Both the position numbers and the translations under genes were made by a program. Under the pieces are notes generated by a model that was not told where the DNA came from, ran no database searches, and saw only the letters and a program-made list of their open reading frames with translations. This document shows, piece after piece, positions 26,253 to 34,932 of a DNA stretch of 64,000 nucleotides. Source of the DNA: Halorussus ruber. Its GTDB lineage: Archaea > Halobacteriota > Halobacteria > Halobacteriales > Haladaptataceae. Positions within the stretch are counted from its first letter, which is position 1, and the number at the start of each line of letters is the position of its first letter. The DNA lies in assembly GCF_004765785.1 (NCBI RefSeq), contig NZ_SBIT01000016.1, forward strand, positions 94,583 through 158,582, read 5' to 3'.

Positions 26253-27182
26253 TTACACCACCCGATTCACCATCTCCTCTCCTTCCTCCACCCGCGAGAC
26301 GTTCGTCCGGACCAACTCCGCGATGTGCCGGTAGTAATCCCGCTCCGCGGCGGCGCGGTGAGGAGTCACGATGACCTCGTCCATCTCCCACAGCGGCGAG
26401 TCCTCGGGGAGTGGTTCCTCCTCGAACACGTCGAGACCGGCACCCGCGATTTCCCCATCACGGAGCGCCGCGACCAGTTCGTCCTGCACGACCACCGGCC
26501 CGCGGGCGACATTGAGGAGGTAGGCGTCGTCGTCCATCGCGGCGAACGCCGCGGCACCGACCAGTCCCTCGGTCTCGTCGGTCAGCGGGACCGCCAGCGC
26601 GACGAATCTGGCGTCGGCGACCGCCTCGTGGAGGTCCTCGGGCGTGTAGACCCTGCGGGTGTGGGGCGTCTCCTCGCCCGAGCGCCGGACGCCCACGACC
26701 TCCATCCCGAGGGCGTCGGCGCGCTCGGCGATGCCGCGACCGAGGGTGCCCAGACCGACGACGCAGAGGCGCTCGCCGTCGAGGGTGAACGGTTCGTCCC
26801 ACGCGGGGTGGCCCCACTCGTGGTCCTCTTGCGCCCGGACGTAGGTGTGGAGGCGGCGGGCGAACGACAGCATCAGGCCGACCGCGAACTCGCCGACGCT
26901 GGTGTCGTGGATGCCCGTGCTGTTGGTCAGCGCGACGCCGGACTCCTCGAAGGCGTCGAGCGGGAAGCGGTCGTAGCCCGCCTGAATCGAGTGAATCCAG
27001 TCGAGGTCGGCGTCGAGAAAGACCTCGGAGTACGCGAAGGTGACGAGCGCGTCGCAGTCGCCGAGTTCGTCGTCGCCGACGACCGGGACGGCGAGGTCGG
27101 CGTCGTCGAGCGCATCGCGGAGTCGCTCGGGCGGGAAGACGGCGCTCACGGACTCGTGGATTCCGAGACGCTGGAGGTCCAT
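26253..27182 (-). CDS. D-2-hydroxyacid dehydrogenase
   Basis: The 309-residue NAD(P)-dependent dehydrogenase has the Rossmann motif VVGLGTLGRGIA near residue 145, a LLNVARGPVV block with the catalytic Arg, and the PHRAAAERDYYRHIAELV region holding the catalytic His. The N-terminal catalytic domain has the IHSIQAGYDRFP motif of the GyaR/phosphoglycerate dehydrogenase-like branch. The exact substrate (glyoxylate, hydroxypyruvate or another 2-oxoacid) cannot be told. The ATG at 27180-27182 is preferred; the longer frame adds about 65 unlikely residues. The gene converges on the startless ORF. Confidence 0.92.
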   Translation of the reverse strand: MDLQRLGIHESVSAVFPPERLRDALDDADLAVPVVGDDELGDCDALVTFAYSEVFLDADLDWIHSIQAGYDRFPLDAFEESGVALTNSTGIHDTSVGEFAVGLMLSFARRLHTYVRAQEDHEWGHPAWDEPFTLDGERLCVVGLGTLGRGIAERADALGMEVVGVRRSGEETPHTRRVYTPEDLHEAVADARFVALAVPLTDETEGLVGAAAFAAMDDDAYLLNVARGPVVVQDELVAALRDGEIAGAGLDVFEEEPLPEDSPLWEMDEVIVTPHRAAAERDYYRHIAELVRTNVSRVEEGEEMVNRVV

Positions 27183-27484
27183 ACCGACGCCTGCGGCGCG
27201 AGCGCGGTTGTATCTTCGGGTCGGGGAACTCGGGGTCGGGAGTCGAGGTCGCGGTGATTGCGCCTCGAATAACTCTGCAACCCCTAAACAATTGTATAGT
27301 GGTGTATAGAAATTGTCTTTCCGTCTCAGAGAGCGTGGTTCGTCAGGAACGGTGGTTCGGTGGAAATCCCTCGTCACAAGGGGCTCGGTGGGGGTAACTG
27401 CTCGTCATCACCACCACGTAGTACTCTGCGGTCGATTCCCAAAAGGGGCACGTATTTGGTCGGAACCTCTCGCAAAGGCCCGGC
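27183..27484. other. Intergenic stretch without a supported gene
   Basis: The 302 bases hold the upstream region of the dehydrogenase, including a short AT-rich patch near 27285-27312 (ATTGTATAGTGGTGTATAG) that could be a promoter. I see no ORF with convincing codon use and no repeat shared with the rest of the window. Confidence 0.4.
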
Positions 27485-28762
27485 CTACTCACACTCCTCG
27501 TCGCGCCACCCCGAGAAACGCTGCAACTCTCTGTCCACTTCCCCGATTTCCTCGACGTTCAGCACTCCGCGCTCGGTAATCACGCCCGAAACCGCGTCGG
27601 CGGGCGTCACGTCGAAGGTCGGATTCAACACTTCGATACCGGTGTCTCCGTCGTACACTTCGCCGGGGTCGCCGTCCTCCAGATGGACCTCGTCGTCGGT
27701 CCGAATCTTGTCGCTGGCGGCGACGGCGTAGCAGTCGATGCCCTCCCGAGTCGCGGCGACCGCCGCGGCCCGAGTGCCGGTCTTGTTCACCACGCGCCCG
27801 TCCGGCAGCACCGCGTCCGCGCCGACGACCACCGCGTCCACCTCCTCGGTCGCCAGCACGTGCCCGATTGCGGCGTCGGTGAGGAGCGCCACGTCGGGGG
27901 CGTCTTCCATTCGCGCCAACTCCTCGGCCACCCCGACGCCCTCCCGGGCCGGACGCGACTCGGCGACCAGCACGCGGTCGGCGGCCGGGAGCGCGTCCAG
28001 CACGGTCCCCGAGCGCGAGAGGGTCAGGACCGACGCGCCGCGAACCTCGTCGGCGGCGTTCTCGGCGGCCTCCTCGTCGGCGCGAAACGCTCGCTCGATT
28101 CCCTCGCGGGCGGCCTCCTCGACCGCCGACGCCGTCTTTCCGCCGTCCTCCGCGGCCTCGCTCATCGCGCGATTGACCCGGTTCCCGACCACGGCCATGC
28201 TCGGCCGGGCGTCCAGCAGTCGCTCGGCGATGGCGGCGAGCTGTGGCCACCGCTCGGGGTCGGGGTCCCGCTCCGCGAAACTCCCCGCCCTGTCGCGCAG
28301 GACCTCCAGCGCCCGGACCGAGAGGTACGCGGAGCCGTGGTCCGAATCCCCGGCGAGTTGCTGGATGGTCGGGCCGACCCGCGAGTAGGAGGTCCAGAGT
28401 TGGGGCACCGTCTCGCGCCGCAGCATCTCGGTCGGGTGGACCCACTCGAACTCGGCGGTCTCCCAGTCGGTCCGGGGGTCGCGCCGGTCGCAGTCGAACA
28501 GGTAGGGGTGGACGACCCACCTGGTCTCTAAGTCCGAATCATCGAACTCGAAGGTGACGCCCTCTCGCGCCAGCGAACAGGCGTCGAGGAGTCCCGTCTC
28601 CTCCTCGATTTCCTCGCGCGCGGCCCGATTCGGGTCGCCCTCGGCGTGGCCCGCAATCCCGCCCCACTTGCCGGGGTAGGAACCGACCTCCTCGGAGCGC
28701 CGGAGCAGAAGCACTTCGCCGCGATTCCGCAGGAAGCAGGTGACGACGTGGGTTTCGTCCAT
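27485..28762 (-). CDS. NUDIX hydrolase fused to eIF-2B-like domain
   Basis: The 425-residue protein has two domains. Residues about 1-135 are a NUDIX hydrolase with the box GHAEGDPNRAAREEIEEETG, preceded by VVTCFLRNRGEVLLLRRSEE. Residues about 150-425 match the eIF-2B alpha/beta/delta-like family (also the fold of ribose-1,5-bisphosphate isomerase and methylthioribose-1-phosphate isomerase): ASVLTLSRSGTVLDALPAAD, VAESRPAREGVGVAEELARM, DAVVVGADAVLPDGRVVNKT and YAVAASDKIR. This fusion is known in haloarchaea. A sugar-nucleotide or ribose-phosphate salvage role is plausible. Confidence 0.9.
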   Translation of the reverse strand: MDETHVVTCFLRNRGEVLLLRRSEEVGSYPGKWGGIAGHAEGDPNRAAREEIEEETGLLDACSLAREGVTFEFDDSDLETRWVVHPYLFDCDRRDPRTDWETAEFEWVHPTEMLRRETVPQLWTSYSRVGPTIQQLAGDSDHGSAYLSVRALEVLRDRAGSFAERDPDPERWPQLAAIAERLLDARPSMAVVGNRVNRAMSEAAEDGGKTASAVEEAAREGIERAFRADEEAAENAADEVRGASVLTLSRSGTVLDALPAADRVLVAESRPAREGVGVAEELARMEDAPDVALLTDAAIGHVLATEEVDAVVVGADAVLPDGRVVNKTGTRAAAVAATREGIDCYAVAASDKIRTDDEVHLEDGDPGEVYDGDTGIEVLNPTFDVTPADAVSGVITERGVLNVEEIGEVDRELQRFSGWRDEECE

Positions 28763-28853
28763 GCTCGACAGGTCACTTCCGAGCGGCTTGAAACTCCGGT
28801 CTGTGCGTCGAGGTGTTTGTCGAGAACGATTACCGAGAATACCGAAAAGAGTT

Positions 28854-28880
28854 TTCTGAAGCCCCTGCCCGGTCGCGGTC
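28854..28880 (+). repeat. Short intergenic repeat, family B, copy 2 (partial)
   Basis: TCTGAAGCCCCTGCCCGGTC matches the 5' half of the blocks at 4839 and 49281. The GGCCCCTTCATCCC half is missing. It lies between the NUDIX-eIF2B gene and the surface-protein gene. Confidence 0.35.
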
Positions 28881-28898
28881 GAAAGAAGAGACCCCGGC

Positions 28899-30527
28899 TT
28901 ACGCCGCCGCGGTCGTGGTCTCGTTCTCGGTCGTCTCGCGTTCGGTCGTCTCGTTTCCGTCCGTTTCGTCGCCCGACGCTCCGCCGTCAGTCGTCGCGTT
29001 CGCCGCCGAAATCGGGCCGACGTCCGACCGGACCGCCGAGAGCTGGCCCATGGTCGGCGCGTTGACGATAGTGACGTTTCGGCCGCTCACGTCGATGTAG
29101 AAGGCGTCCTCGAAGCCGCCCTGCGGGATTCGCCAGACGTTCGGGCCGACCTGCTCGCCGCCCCAGTATCTGAGAACTCGCTGGTAGCCCGCGACGAACT
29201 GCTGGGCCTGCTGGGGCGAGTCCCACGCCAGTCGCCAGACGTAGCCGAACTCCCCGGCGTCGTTCTCGTAGACGTGGAGTCGGTCGCCGTCCCACCCGGT
29301 CGAGTAGTTCGACTCGTAGGACAGCGGGTCGAAGTCGCTGACTTCGCCCGACTGGTTGTAGTCGAACCACTCCGCGGCCGGGACGATTTGGGTCTGGCCC
29401 CGACTGTCGTAGTACGGATAGACGAACATCATCATCACTCCGGCCTCGCCGAGGCGGGCGTATCCGGCCCGGTCGGGCGCTCGGACGCGCTCCCAAGACT
29501 CGCTCGCGGTGTCGGTCAGCGTCACGTTGGTCGGCGGGTCGCTCCGGTACCGGAGCGGATGGATGACCTGCTCGGTACTCGCGGGCGGGTTCTCGTAGAG
29601 CGCGTTGACCGCGTCCCACCCGCCGACGTTGCGCACCATCCGGACGAACGACGGGCCGTCGCTGTAGGGCTGGAACTTCAGGAGGTAGACGCCGATGTTG
29701 GCGAGTTGCCCGCCACCGCCTCGCTCCGGGCGGTCGAGACACTCCCACCCTGCACCGCACTGGCGCTCGTAGAGCGTCTCGACGTAGCTGGCGTCGCCCT
29801 CCACGACGCCGCTGATAGCGTTGACCTCGTCGCGGAAGTCCGAGTCGAGTTCGGCCCCCGAGAGGTTGAACTCCTGGTCCTGCCAGGCGTGAATCAGTTC
29901 GTGAGCCAGCGTCAACTCGTCGATTCGGAGGTCCTCGGGACTCTCGGCGATGACCACGATTTCGTCCTGTCGCGGACTGTAGTAGCCGAGGACGCCGCTC
30001 CCCGTGTTCCGGTTCTGGACCGCGATGGAGTCGGCCGACTCGTTGACGAGGAGTAGGGCTTCGAACTTCACGTTATCGAAGGCTCGAAGCCCCGGCGAGG
30101 CGTTCCGACCCTCCTGTTGCTGGCGGAACTCCTCGCGGCTGACGACCGACACGGGCACCGACTGATTGAACTCGACGCACCGAATCGCCTCGACGCGGGC
30201 CATCGTCCGCGCGACGATTGCCTCGCGCTCGTCCTGCTGTACTCCGTCTTCTTGGTTCACGTCGATAGATTCGTCGTACCAAATCCCGTTCTCCCACCCC
30301 TTCACGTCGGAGTCCGGGTCCGCCCCGTCCTCCGGCGGCGTCGCCGCGCAGGACTCCTCGGCACTCTGCTGCCCGTTCTGTACGTTCGCGGCCGGACTCG
30401 CCCCGTCCAGATTCTCAGTCGAAGTCGTCGCGCTCGCTGCGCCGCCGAGCGTCGCCCCCGAAACCCCCGACGCGAGGAGTACGACCGTGAACAGCACTGC
30501 TGTCGATTCTCTGCTTCGTGATAGCAT
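28899..30527 (-). CDS. Hvo_1808-family surface protein with a zinc-peptidase-like motif
   Basis: The 542-residue protein starts with a Sec-type signal (STAVLFTVVLLASGVSGATLG). Its central region has a DELTLAHELIHAWQDQEF block, an HExxH motif typical of zincins, followed by an acidic segment and EGDASYVETLYE. The C-terminus is a Thr/Glu/Asn-rich stalk (ETTERETTENETTTAAA). No transmembrane anchor follows, so it is either released or held by another mechanism. The Hvo_1808 family is restricted to haloarchaea and has no proven enzymatic activity. The ATG at 30525-30527 is the natural start, with a divergent phosphodiesterase gene 116 bases away. Confidence 0.85.
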   Translation of the reverse strand: MLSRSRESTAVLFTVVLLASGVSGATLGGAASATTSTENLDGASPAANVQNGQQSAEESCAATPPEDGADPDSDVKGWENGIWYDESIDVNQEDGVQQDEREAIVARTMARVEAIRCVEFNQSVPVSVVSREEFRQQQEGRNASPGLRAFDNVKFEALLLVNESADSIAVQNRNTGSGVLGYYSPRQDEIVVIAESPEDLRIDELTLAHELIHAWQDQEFNLSGAELDSDFRDEVNAISGVVEGDASYVETLYERQCGAGWECLDRPERGGGGQLANIGVYLLKFQPYSDGPSFVRMVRNVGGWDAVNALYENPPASTEQVIHPLRYRSDPPTNVTLTDTASESWERVRAPDRAGYARLGEAGVMMMFVYPYYDSRGQTQIVPAAEWFDYNQSGEVSDFDPLSYESNYSTGWDGDRLHVYENDAGEFGYVWRLAWDSPQQAQQFVAGYQRVLRYWGGEQVGPNVWRIPQGGFEDAFYIDVSGRNVTIVNAPTMGQLSAVRSDVGPISAANATTDGGASGDETDGNETTERETTENETTTAAA

Positions 30528-30643
30528 TCACCACACCCCCGTCGGTATCCACGGACGCATCCTGCAAAAGACCACTGGGGTGTCGCGCCGAATCGGTCGC
30601 GCCCGCCTCCACGTTTTTCCCGGCCGAAGCCGAACGAGAGCGT

Positions 30644-31168
30644 ATGACCGAAATCGCAATCGTCAGCGACACGCACATTCCATCGCGCGCAGGACGAGTC
30701 CCCGACTGGGTCGCCGACCGGATTCAAACGGCCGACCACACCATCCACGCGGGCGACTTCGACAGTCCCGAGGCCTACGAGACGATTGCGGACCTCGCGG
30801 GCGAGAGCTTCACCGCCGTCACGGGGAACATGGACTCCGGGTCGCTCGACTTGCCGAAGGTCGCCACGGTCGATATTCAGGGCACGACATTCGTCGTGAC
30901 TCACGGCACGGCCCCGACGGCCGAGGAGTACGAGGAGACCATCGCCGAGGTCGTCAGCGAAGAGTTGGCCGGGCCGGGCATCGCGGTGGCGGGCCACACC
31001 CACGAAGTCGTAGACGGCGACATCGAGGGGATTCGGTTCCTGAATCCGGGGAGCGCGACCGGGGCCTCGCCCGCCGAGCGCGAGACGATGATGACCGTCG
31101 AGATTATCGAGGGCGAGGTGGACGTTCGGGTGTTCGCGGAGGACGAGGAAATCGAAAGTAGCGACTGA
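30644..31168 (+). CDS. YfcE/MJ0936-type metallophosphodiesterase
   Basis: The 174-residue calcineurin-like phosphoesterase carries the metal-binding motifs in order: IAIVSDTHIP near the start, IHAGDFDS, TGNMDSG, VVTHGT and VAGHTHEV. It hydrolyses phosphodiesters with Mn or another divalent metal; the natural substrate is unknown. The ATG at 30644 gives the family-typical N-terminus, whereas the longer frame to 30518 adds unlikely residues. After the stop a family A repeat begins at 31237. Confidence 0.93.
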   Translation: MTEIAIVSDTHIPSRAGRVPDWVADRIQTADHTIHAGDFDSPEAYETIADLAGESFTAVTGNMDSGSLDLPKVATVDIQGTTFVVTHGTAPTAEEYEETIAEVVSEELAGPGIAVAGHTHEVVDGDIEGIRFLNPGSATGASPAERETMMTVEIIEGEVDVRVFAEDEEIESSD

Positions 31169-31236
31169 CCTTGAGTCGGTCTTTCGATGGGACGAGTCAG
31201 TTGTCGGTCTTTCGCTGGTGGGTCGAGGGAGAGGGA

Positions 31237-31402
31237 AGCTAGCTTCAGGCTTGAACACAGGAGTCTACCGCACCGCCCCGCCACCGCACCTCGTCCTCCC
31301 CAACCTCCTGCGCTCCTCGGGGTTCGCGTTCGCTCACACCCTGCGGTCCTCGTCCCTCGCGCGAGGGATGCGCGCAGTTCTGCGCGCATCCCCGCGCGCC
31401 GA
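31237..31402 (-). repeat. Structured dispersed repeat, family A, copy 2
   Basis: Read on the minus strand it starts with GCGGTCGGCGCGCG. A perfect 13-bp hairpin follows at 31365-31392 (arms GGGATGCGCGCAG and CTGCGCGCATCCC, loop of two bases). Next come TCGCGCGAGGGACGAGGACC, a GGGTGTGAGCGAACGCG block, GCAGGAGGTTGGGGAGGACG, a GCGGTG-rich stretch and the terminal TTCAAGCCTGAAGCTAGCT. The hairpin sequence differs from the other copies while the flanks align. It lies between the phosphodiesterase and cofE genes, both on the plus strand. Confidence 0.75.
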
Positions 31403-31504
31403 CCGCAGCGGAATCCGAACTGAAGAATTCGAACACCCGTCGAATTTCTGTCTCGTTTGCCCGTTTCGGGCGGGTTTTTACCGTCCACGCGCCAACCTCC
31501 GGGC

Positions 31505-32272
31505 ATGAACGTGTTCGCGGTACCGGGACTCCCCGAGGTCCGGCCGGGCGACGACATCGCCTCGCTGGTGTCCGAGCGCGCCGATCTCCGAGACGACGAC
31601 GTACTGCTGGTCGCCAGCACCATCGTCTCGAAGGCCGAGGGCCGACGCGCCGACCTCGCTGATTTCCCGGCGGGACCTAGAGCGAAGGAAATCGCCGAAC
31701 GACTCGAAGAGATTTCCGGCGAGGAGAAAGACCCCCGGTTCGCGCAGGCCGTGCTGGAGGAGAGTACCGAGATTATCGTGGAAGCGCCCTTCCTGCTGAC
31801 CGCCACCAAGTTCGGTCACGTCGGCGTCAACGCCGGTATCGACCGGTCGAACGTCGGGGACGGAGAGAGCGATTTGCTCTTGCTCCCCGAGCGACCGAGC
31901 GAGAGCGCCGACCGAATTCGCCGGAATCTCGACGCGAATCCCGCGGTCGTCGTGACCGACACCTCCGGGCGGCCCTTCCGTCACGGTCAGCGAGGAGTCG
32001 CGCTCGGCTGGTCCGGCATCCCGGCGAGTCGGGACTGGCGGGGCGAGACCGACCGCGACGGCCACGAACTCGAAGTCACGGTCGAGGCGGTCGTGGACGA
32101 ACTCGCGGCCGCGGCGAACCTCGTGACCGGCGAGGGCGACGACGGCCTCCCGGTGGCGGTCGTCCGCGACTGGGAGTTCGGCAACCACGAGGGCAGTAAC
32201 AACCTCTACCGCGACGTTGACGGCGACTTCGTCCGGCAGGCGCTCAGGGGGTGGGAGTTTGCTGGGAATTGA
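31505..32272 (+). CDS. cofE: Coenzyme F420-0:L-glutamate ligase
   Basis: The 255-residue protein matches CofE, which adds gamma-linked glutamates to F420-0 using GTP. Key stretches are VLLVASTIVSKAEGRRADLA near residue 35, FLLTATKFGHVGVNAGIDRS with a VNAGID core, TDTSGRPFRHGQRGVALGWS and a C-terminal DELAAAANLVTGEGD block. The ATG at 31505 is preferred over the ORF start at 31457. The 3' end overlaps the proposed start of mer by about 14 bases, so the two are probably translated from one message; this links F420 synthesis with an F420-dependent enzyme. Confidence 0.95.
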   Translation: MNVFAVPGLPEVRPGDDIASLVSERADLRDDDVLLVASTIVSKAEGRRADLADFPAGPRAKEIAERLEEISGEEKDPRFAQAVLEESTEIIVEAPFLLTATKFGHVGVNAGIDRSNVGDGESDLLLLPERPSESADRIRRNLDANPAVVVTDTSGRPFRHGQRGVALGWSGIPASRDWRGETDRDGHELEVTVEAVVDELAAAANLVTGEGDDGLPVAVVRDWEFGNHEGSNNLYRDVDGDFVRQALRGWEFAGN

Positions 32273-33257
32273 ACTCACGCCCGAGCATCCCGTCGGAGAG
32301 CTGGTCGAAATCGGCCAGAAAGCCGAGGAGTCGGGCTTCGACGCGCTGTTCGCCAGTTGCCACTACAACAACCGCGACCCATTCGTGGTGCTGGACCGGG
32401 TGGCCGCGGCGACCGAGGACCTCCGGGTCGGGCCGGGCGTGGCGAACCCCTACGAGACCCATCCGGTCTCGCTCTCCTCCCGAGTCGCCACGCTGGACGA
32501 GGTCAGCGACGGCCGAGCGGTCTGCGGCCTCGGCGCTGGCGACCGCTCGACGCTCACGAACCTCGGGTTCGAGCGCGATAAGCCCCTCCGGCGGGTGCTG
32601 GAGGCGATGAAAGTCTCCCAGAAGCTCTGGGCTGGCGAGCGCGTGAACCACGACGGGACGTTTCAGGCCACCGACGCCGCGCTCAACTACCCCGAGGCGG
32701 TCTCCGAGATTCCGGTCTACGTCGGCGCGCAGGGGCCGCACATGATTCGGATGGCCGCGAAACACGCCGACGGCGTGCTGGTCAACGCCTCTCATCCGAA
32801 GGACTTCGAGTGGGCCGACCAGCAGGTCGAGAAGGGACTCGCGGAGCGCCCCGACGGGCGAGGCGGCCGCGAGGCGTTCGACTTCGCGGCCTACGCCAGC
32901 GTCAGCGTCGCCGAGGAGGCCGAGGCCGCCCGCGAGGCCGCCCGACCTCCCGTGGCGTTCATCGTCGGCGGTTCCGCCCCGCCGGTCCTCGACCGCCACG
33001 GAATCGACCGCGAGGCGGCGGAGGACATCGGCGCGAAAATCGAGTCGGGCGACTTCTCGGGCGCGTTCGAGGCCGTCACGCCCGAGATGATAGACGCCTT
33101 CTGCATCGCTGGCACGCCGGAGACCGCCGCGGAGAAAATTAGTGGTGTGCTGGAGTACGCCGATAGCTTCGTCGCCGGGTCGCCGCTCGGCCCGGACCCG
33201 AAAGCGGCGGTCAGCCTCGTTGCTGAGGCGGCCGACGACCCGCCGTCTCGGGGATGA
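32259..33257 (+). CDS. mer: F420-dependent methylenetetrahydromethanopterin reductase-like protein
   Basis: The protein has about 332 residues and a luciferase-like TIM-barrel fold. It matches Mer, which uses reduced F420 to reduce a methylene-pterin: LLGIELTPEHPVGELVEIGQ near the N-terminus, FASCHYNNRDPFVVL, the VGPGVANPYETHPVSLSSRV block and a VPVYVGAQGPHMIRM-like segment (here IPVYVGAQGPHMIRMAAKHA). No ATG lies near the N-terminus. The TTG at 32259 gives a typical length and overlaps the cofE stop. In haloarchaea this gene probably serves C1-folate metabolism instead of methanogenesis. Confidence 0.9.
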   Translation: MLGIELTPEHPVGELVEIGQKAEESGFDALFASCHYNNRDPFVVLDRVAAATEDLRVGPGVANPYETHPVSLSSRVATLDEVSDGRAVCGLGAGDRSTLTNLGFERDKPLRRVLEAMKVSQKLWAGERVNHDGTFQATDAALNYPEAVSEIPVYVGAQGPHMIRMAAKHADGVLVNASHPKDFEWADQQVEKGLAERPDGRGGREAFDFAAYASVSVAEEAEAAREAARPPVAFIVGGSAPPVLDRHGIDREAAEDIGAKIESGDFSGAFEAVTPEMIDAFCIAGTPETAAEKISGVLEYADSFVAGSPLGPDPKAAVSLVAEAADDPPSRG

Positions 33258-33420
33258 ACAGGTCCAGCACCGCGCCAGCGGTCAGATACGCGAACACAAG
33301 CACCGAGCCGGTCACGAGGATGAATCCCATCGCCATGAGCAGGATGGACGTCGGGAAGGCGAACGCGGCGTCGCTGAAGTAGCCAACCATGTCCACGATG
33401 TTCTGGATGATACTCGCCAT
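33211..33420 (-). CDS. Small membrane protein (69 aa)
   Basis: The frame from 33420 reads MASIIQNIVDMVGYFSDAAF and contains one or two hydrophobic stretches (FPTSILLMAMGFILVTGSVL and VFAYLTAGAVLDLFI). It overlaps the 3' end of mer by 47 bases on the opposite strand. The codons fit the genome and the protein has a clear membrane profile, so it is probably real. The family is not known. Confidence 0.6.
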   Translation of the reverse strand: MASIIQNIVDMVGYFSDAAFAFPTSILLMAMGFILVTGSVLVFAYLTAGAVLDLFIPETAGRRPPQQRG

Positions 33421-33652
33421 ACCGGAAGTGTGTGGCGGGGGTACTTGTTTGATTCGTCTGCGTTCGGGTAGTTGACGGGAGTAGTGGCTTCGAAGGTGCT
33501 TCTGCGGTTACGAGGTTCGCGCGATTCTCTATAGAGAAACAATTAGGTTTGGATAGGAATTATATCTATTTTCTTAACGTATCTATATACGTCCATATCG
33601 TCCATCCCCCGTCTCCGCTACCCTTACGACGGGGGCCTGCGTAGACCCGTGC

Positions 33653-33871
33653 GTGCCCGAGGACGCATCGCTCGACGCCTTCGATTCAGAGAACGCCGAC
33701 GCCGAATCCGCCGCCGACGAACCACCTACCGCCGACCCCGCCGTCTCCACTTTCGACTGGTCGCCGGAGGGCGGCGAGTGCGCCGACTGCGGCGAGTCGG
33801 TAGCGCGCCGCTGGCGGGCCGACGGCGAGCGCGGCGGGGAGTTAGTCTGCGCCGACTGCAAGGAGTGGTAG
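33653..33871 (+). CDS. Small zinc-ribbon protein (72 aa)
   Basis: A GTG start at 33653 gives MPEDASLDAFDSENADAESA. The N-terminal half is acidic and disordered; the C-terminal half has GGECADCGESVARRW and LVCADCKEW, two CxxC knuckles that would hold one zinc ion. Proteins like this (DUF7573-like) are common in haloarchaea. It converges on a TetR gene across a strong hairpin at 33872-33907. Confidence 0.7.
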   Translation: MPEDASLDAFDSENADAESAADEPPTADPAVSTFDWSPEGGECADCGESVARRWRADGERGGELVCADCKEW

Positions 33872-33907
33872 GTCGGTTCGGCGCGACCGCGGTCGCGCCG
33901 AACCGAC
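33872..33907. terminator. Perfect 17-bp inverted repeat between convergent genes
   Basis: GTCGGTTCGGCGCGACC at 33872-33888 is exactly complementary to GGTCGCGCCGAACCGAC at 33891-33907, with two bases between them. It begins one base after the zinc-ribbon stop codon and lies 27 bases from the TetR stop. It could act as a bidirectional terminator or processing hairpin. No poly-T follows. Confidence 0.6.
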
Positions 33908-33934
33908 GGGAGTTTCGGCGACGGAGCGAGTCGG

Positions 33935-34612
33935 CTACTCGCTCGCGCCGCTCGGCTGGCCCGAAGAGGCCTCGACACTCGACGCGACGCGATTCGACCG
34001 CGAGCCGTCGGCGAGGAGATGGGTCTCGACGTACTCGTCCAGTTCCGCGCGGACCGACCGGGCGGTCGCCGGATTCTCCGTCGTGACTCGCTCGGTTATC
34101 CGGCCGTTGAGGACGGTGAGTAGGAACGACGCCGCCCGCTCGGGGTCGACCTCGCGGAAGACGCCCTCCTCTATCCCGTCGGCGATGATGCCGGTGATGT
34201 GGTCGCGGAAGAACTCGTTGTTCCTGCTGAACTGGTCCTCGTAGGCCTCGTGGCTGACGGCCTGCGCGCGGAGTTCCACGAGGACGCCGAGGAACTCCTC
34301 GTCCACGTCCGAGTCCGGGTCCACGAGGGTATCGAACAGGCCCTCGAGTCGCTCGTCGGCCCGACCGTCGCCTTCCGTCCGCGACATGTTCTCCTCGAAG
34401 TGGTCGAGGGCGAATTCGAGGAAGCCGGTCAGCAGGTCGTCTTTGCCGTCGTGGTGGTGGTAGAGGAGCGATTTGCTCTTCCCGAACTCGTCGGCGATGC
34501 GCTGGATGGTGAGGTCGGCGTATCCGTACTCGGTCAGCGCCTCGTACGTCGCCTCCATGATTTCGGTGCGCGTGTCGTCCGCCGCTCGTTCGAAGAGACC
34601 TTCTGGAGGCAT
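33935..34612 (-). CDS. TetR/AcrR-family transcriptional regulator
   Basis: The 225-residue protein has the N-terminal HTH of TetR regulators: IMEATYEALTEYGYADLTIQ followed by RIADEFGKSKSLLYHHHDGK. The C-terminal ligand-binding half is helical and includes LDHFEENMSR and LVDPDSDVDEEFLGVLVELR. It likely represses a transport or efflux gene, but no target is evident; the divergent neighbour is the MoxR/DUF58/transglutaminase operon 320 bases away. The ATG at 34610-34612 is the natural start. Confidence 0.92.
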   Translation of the reverse strand: MPPEGLFERAADDTRTEIMEATYEALTEYGYADLTIQRIADEFGKSKSLLYHHHDGKDDLLTGFLEFALDHFEENMSRTEGDGRADERLEGLFDTLVDPDSDVDEEFLGVLVELRAQAVSHEAYEDQFSRNNEFFRDHITGIIADGIEEGVFREVDPERAASFLLTVLNGRITERVTTENPATARSVRAELDEYVETHLLADGSRSNRVASSVEASSGQPSGASE

Positions 34613-34932
34613 CGATTGAGTCCGTAAATAAGTCCGAGGGCGTTATCAAACCCCGTGATACGCCTCCGGTGCGCGACGCGTTGGTACGACACCGCGAGCA
34701 CGGCCGGTCGCGCTTCGCCCGAATGACCGTCGCTCCGAGCGTTCGACCGTCCCACAAGCATTCGACCATCGCCCGAGCGACCGACCGCCGCCCGACGCCG
34801 GTTCGAAAACGTCGAAGCCGGGACAAAAGTTTCAAAGGTGGACGCGAAAGGTACGTGGTAGTACACGCACGCTTCGGCGGCCTGCCGTCCGGTCGCCGCG
34901 TTTCTCGCCCTCTGCGTGCCACCGAACTATCC
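34613..34932. other. Divergent promoter region between tetR-like and moxR-like genes
   Basis: The 320 bases contain no supported gene. An open frame from 34669 runs into the MoxR gene but is Arg-rich and lacks protein-like character. A TTTCAAAG-type patch near 34828 may belong to the moxR promoter. No clear operator palindrome was seen. Confidence 0.4.
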
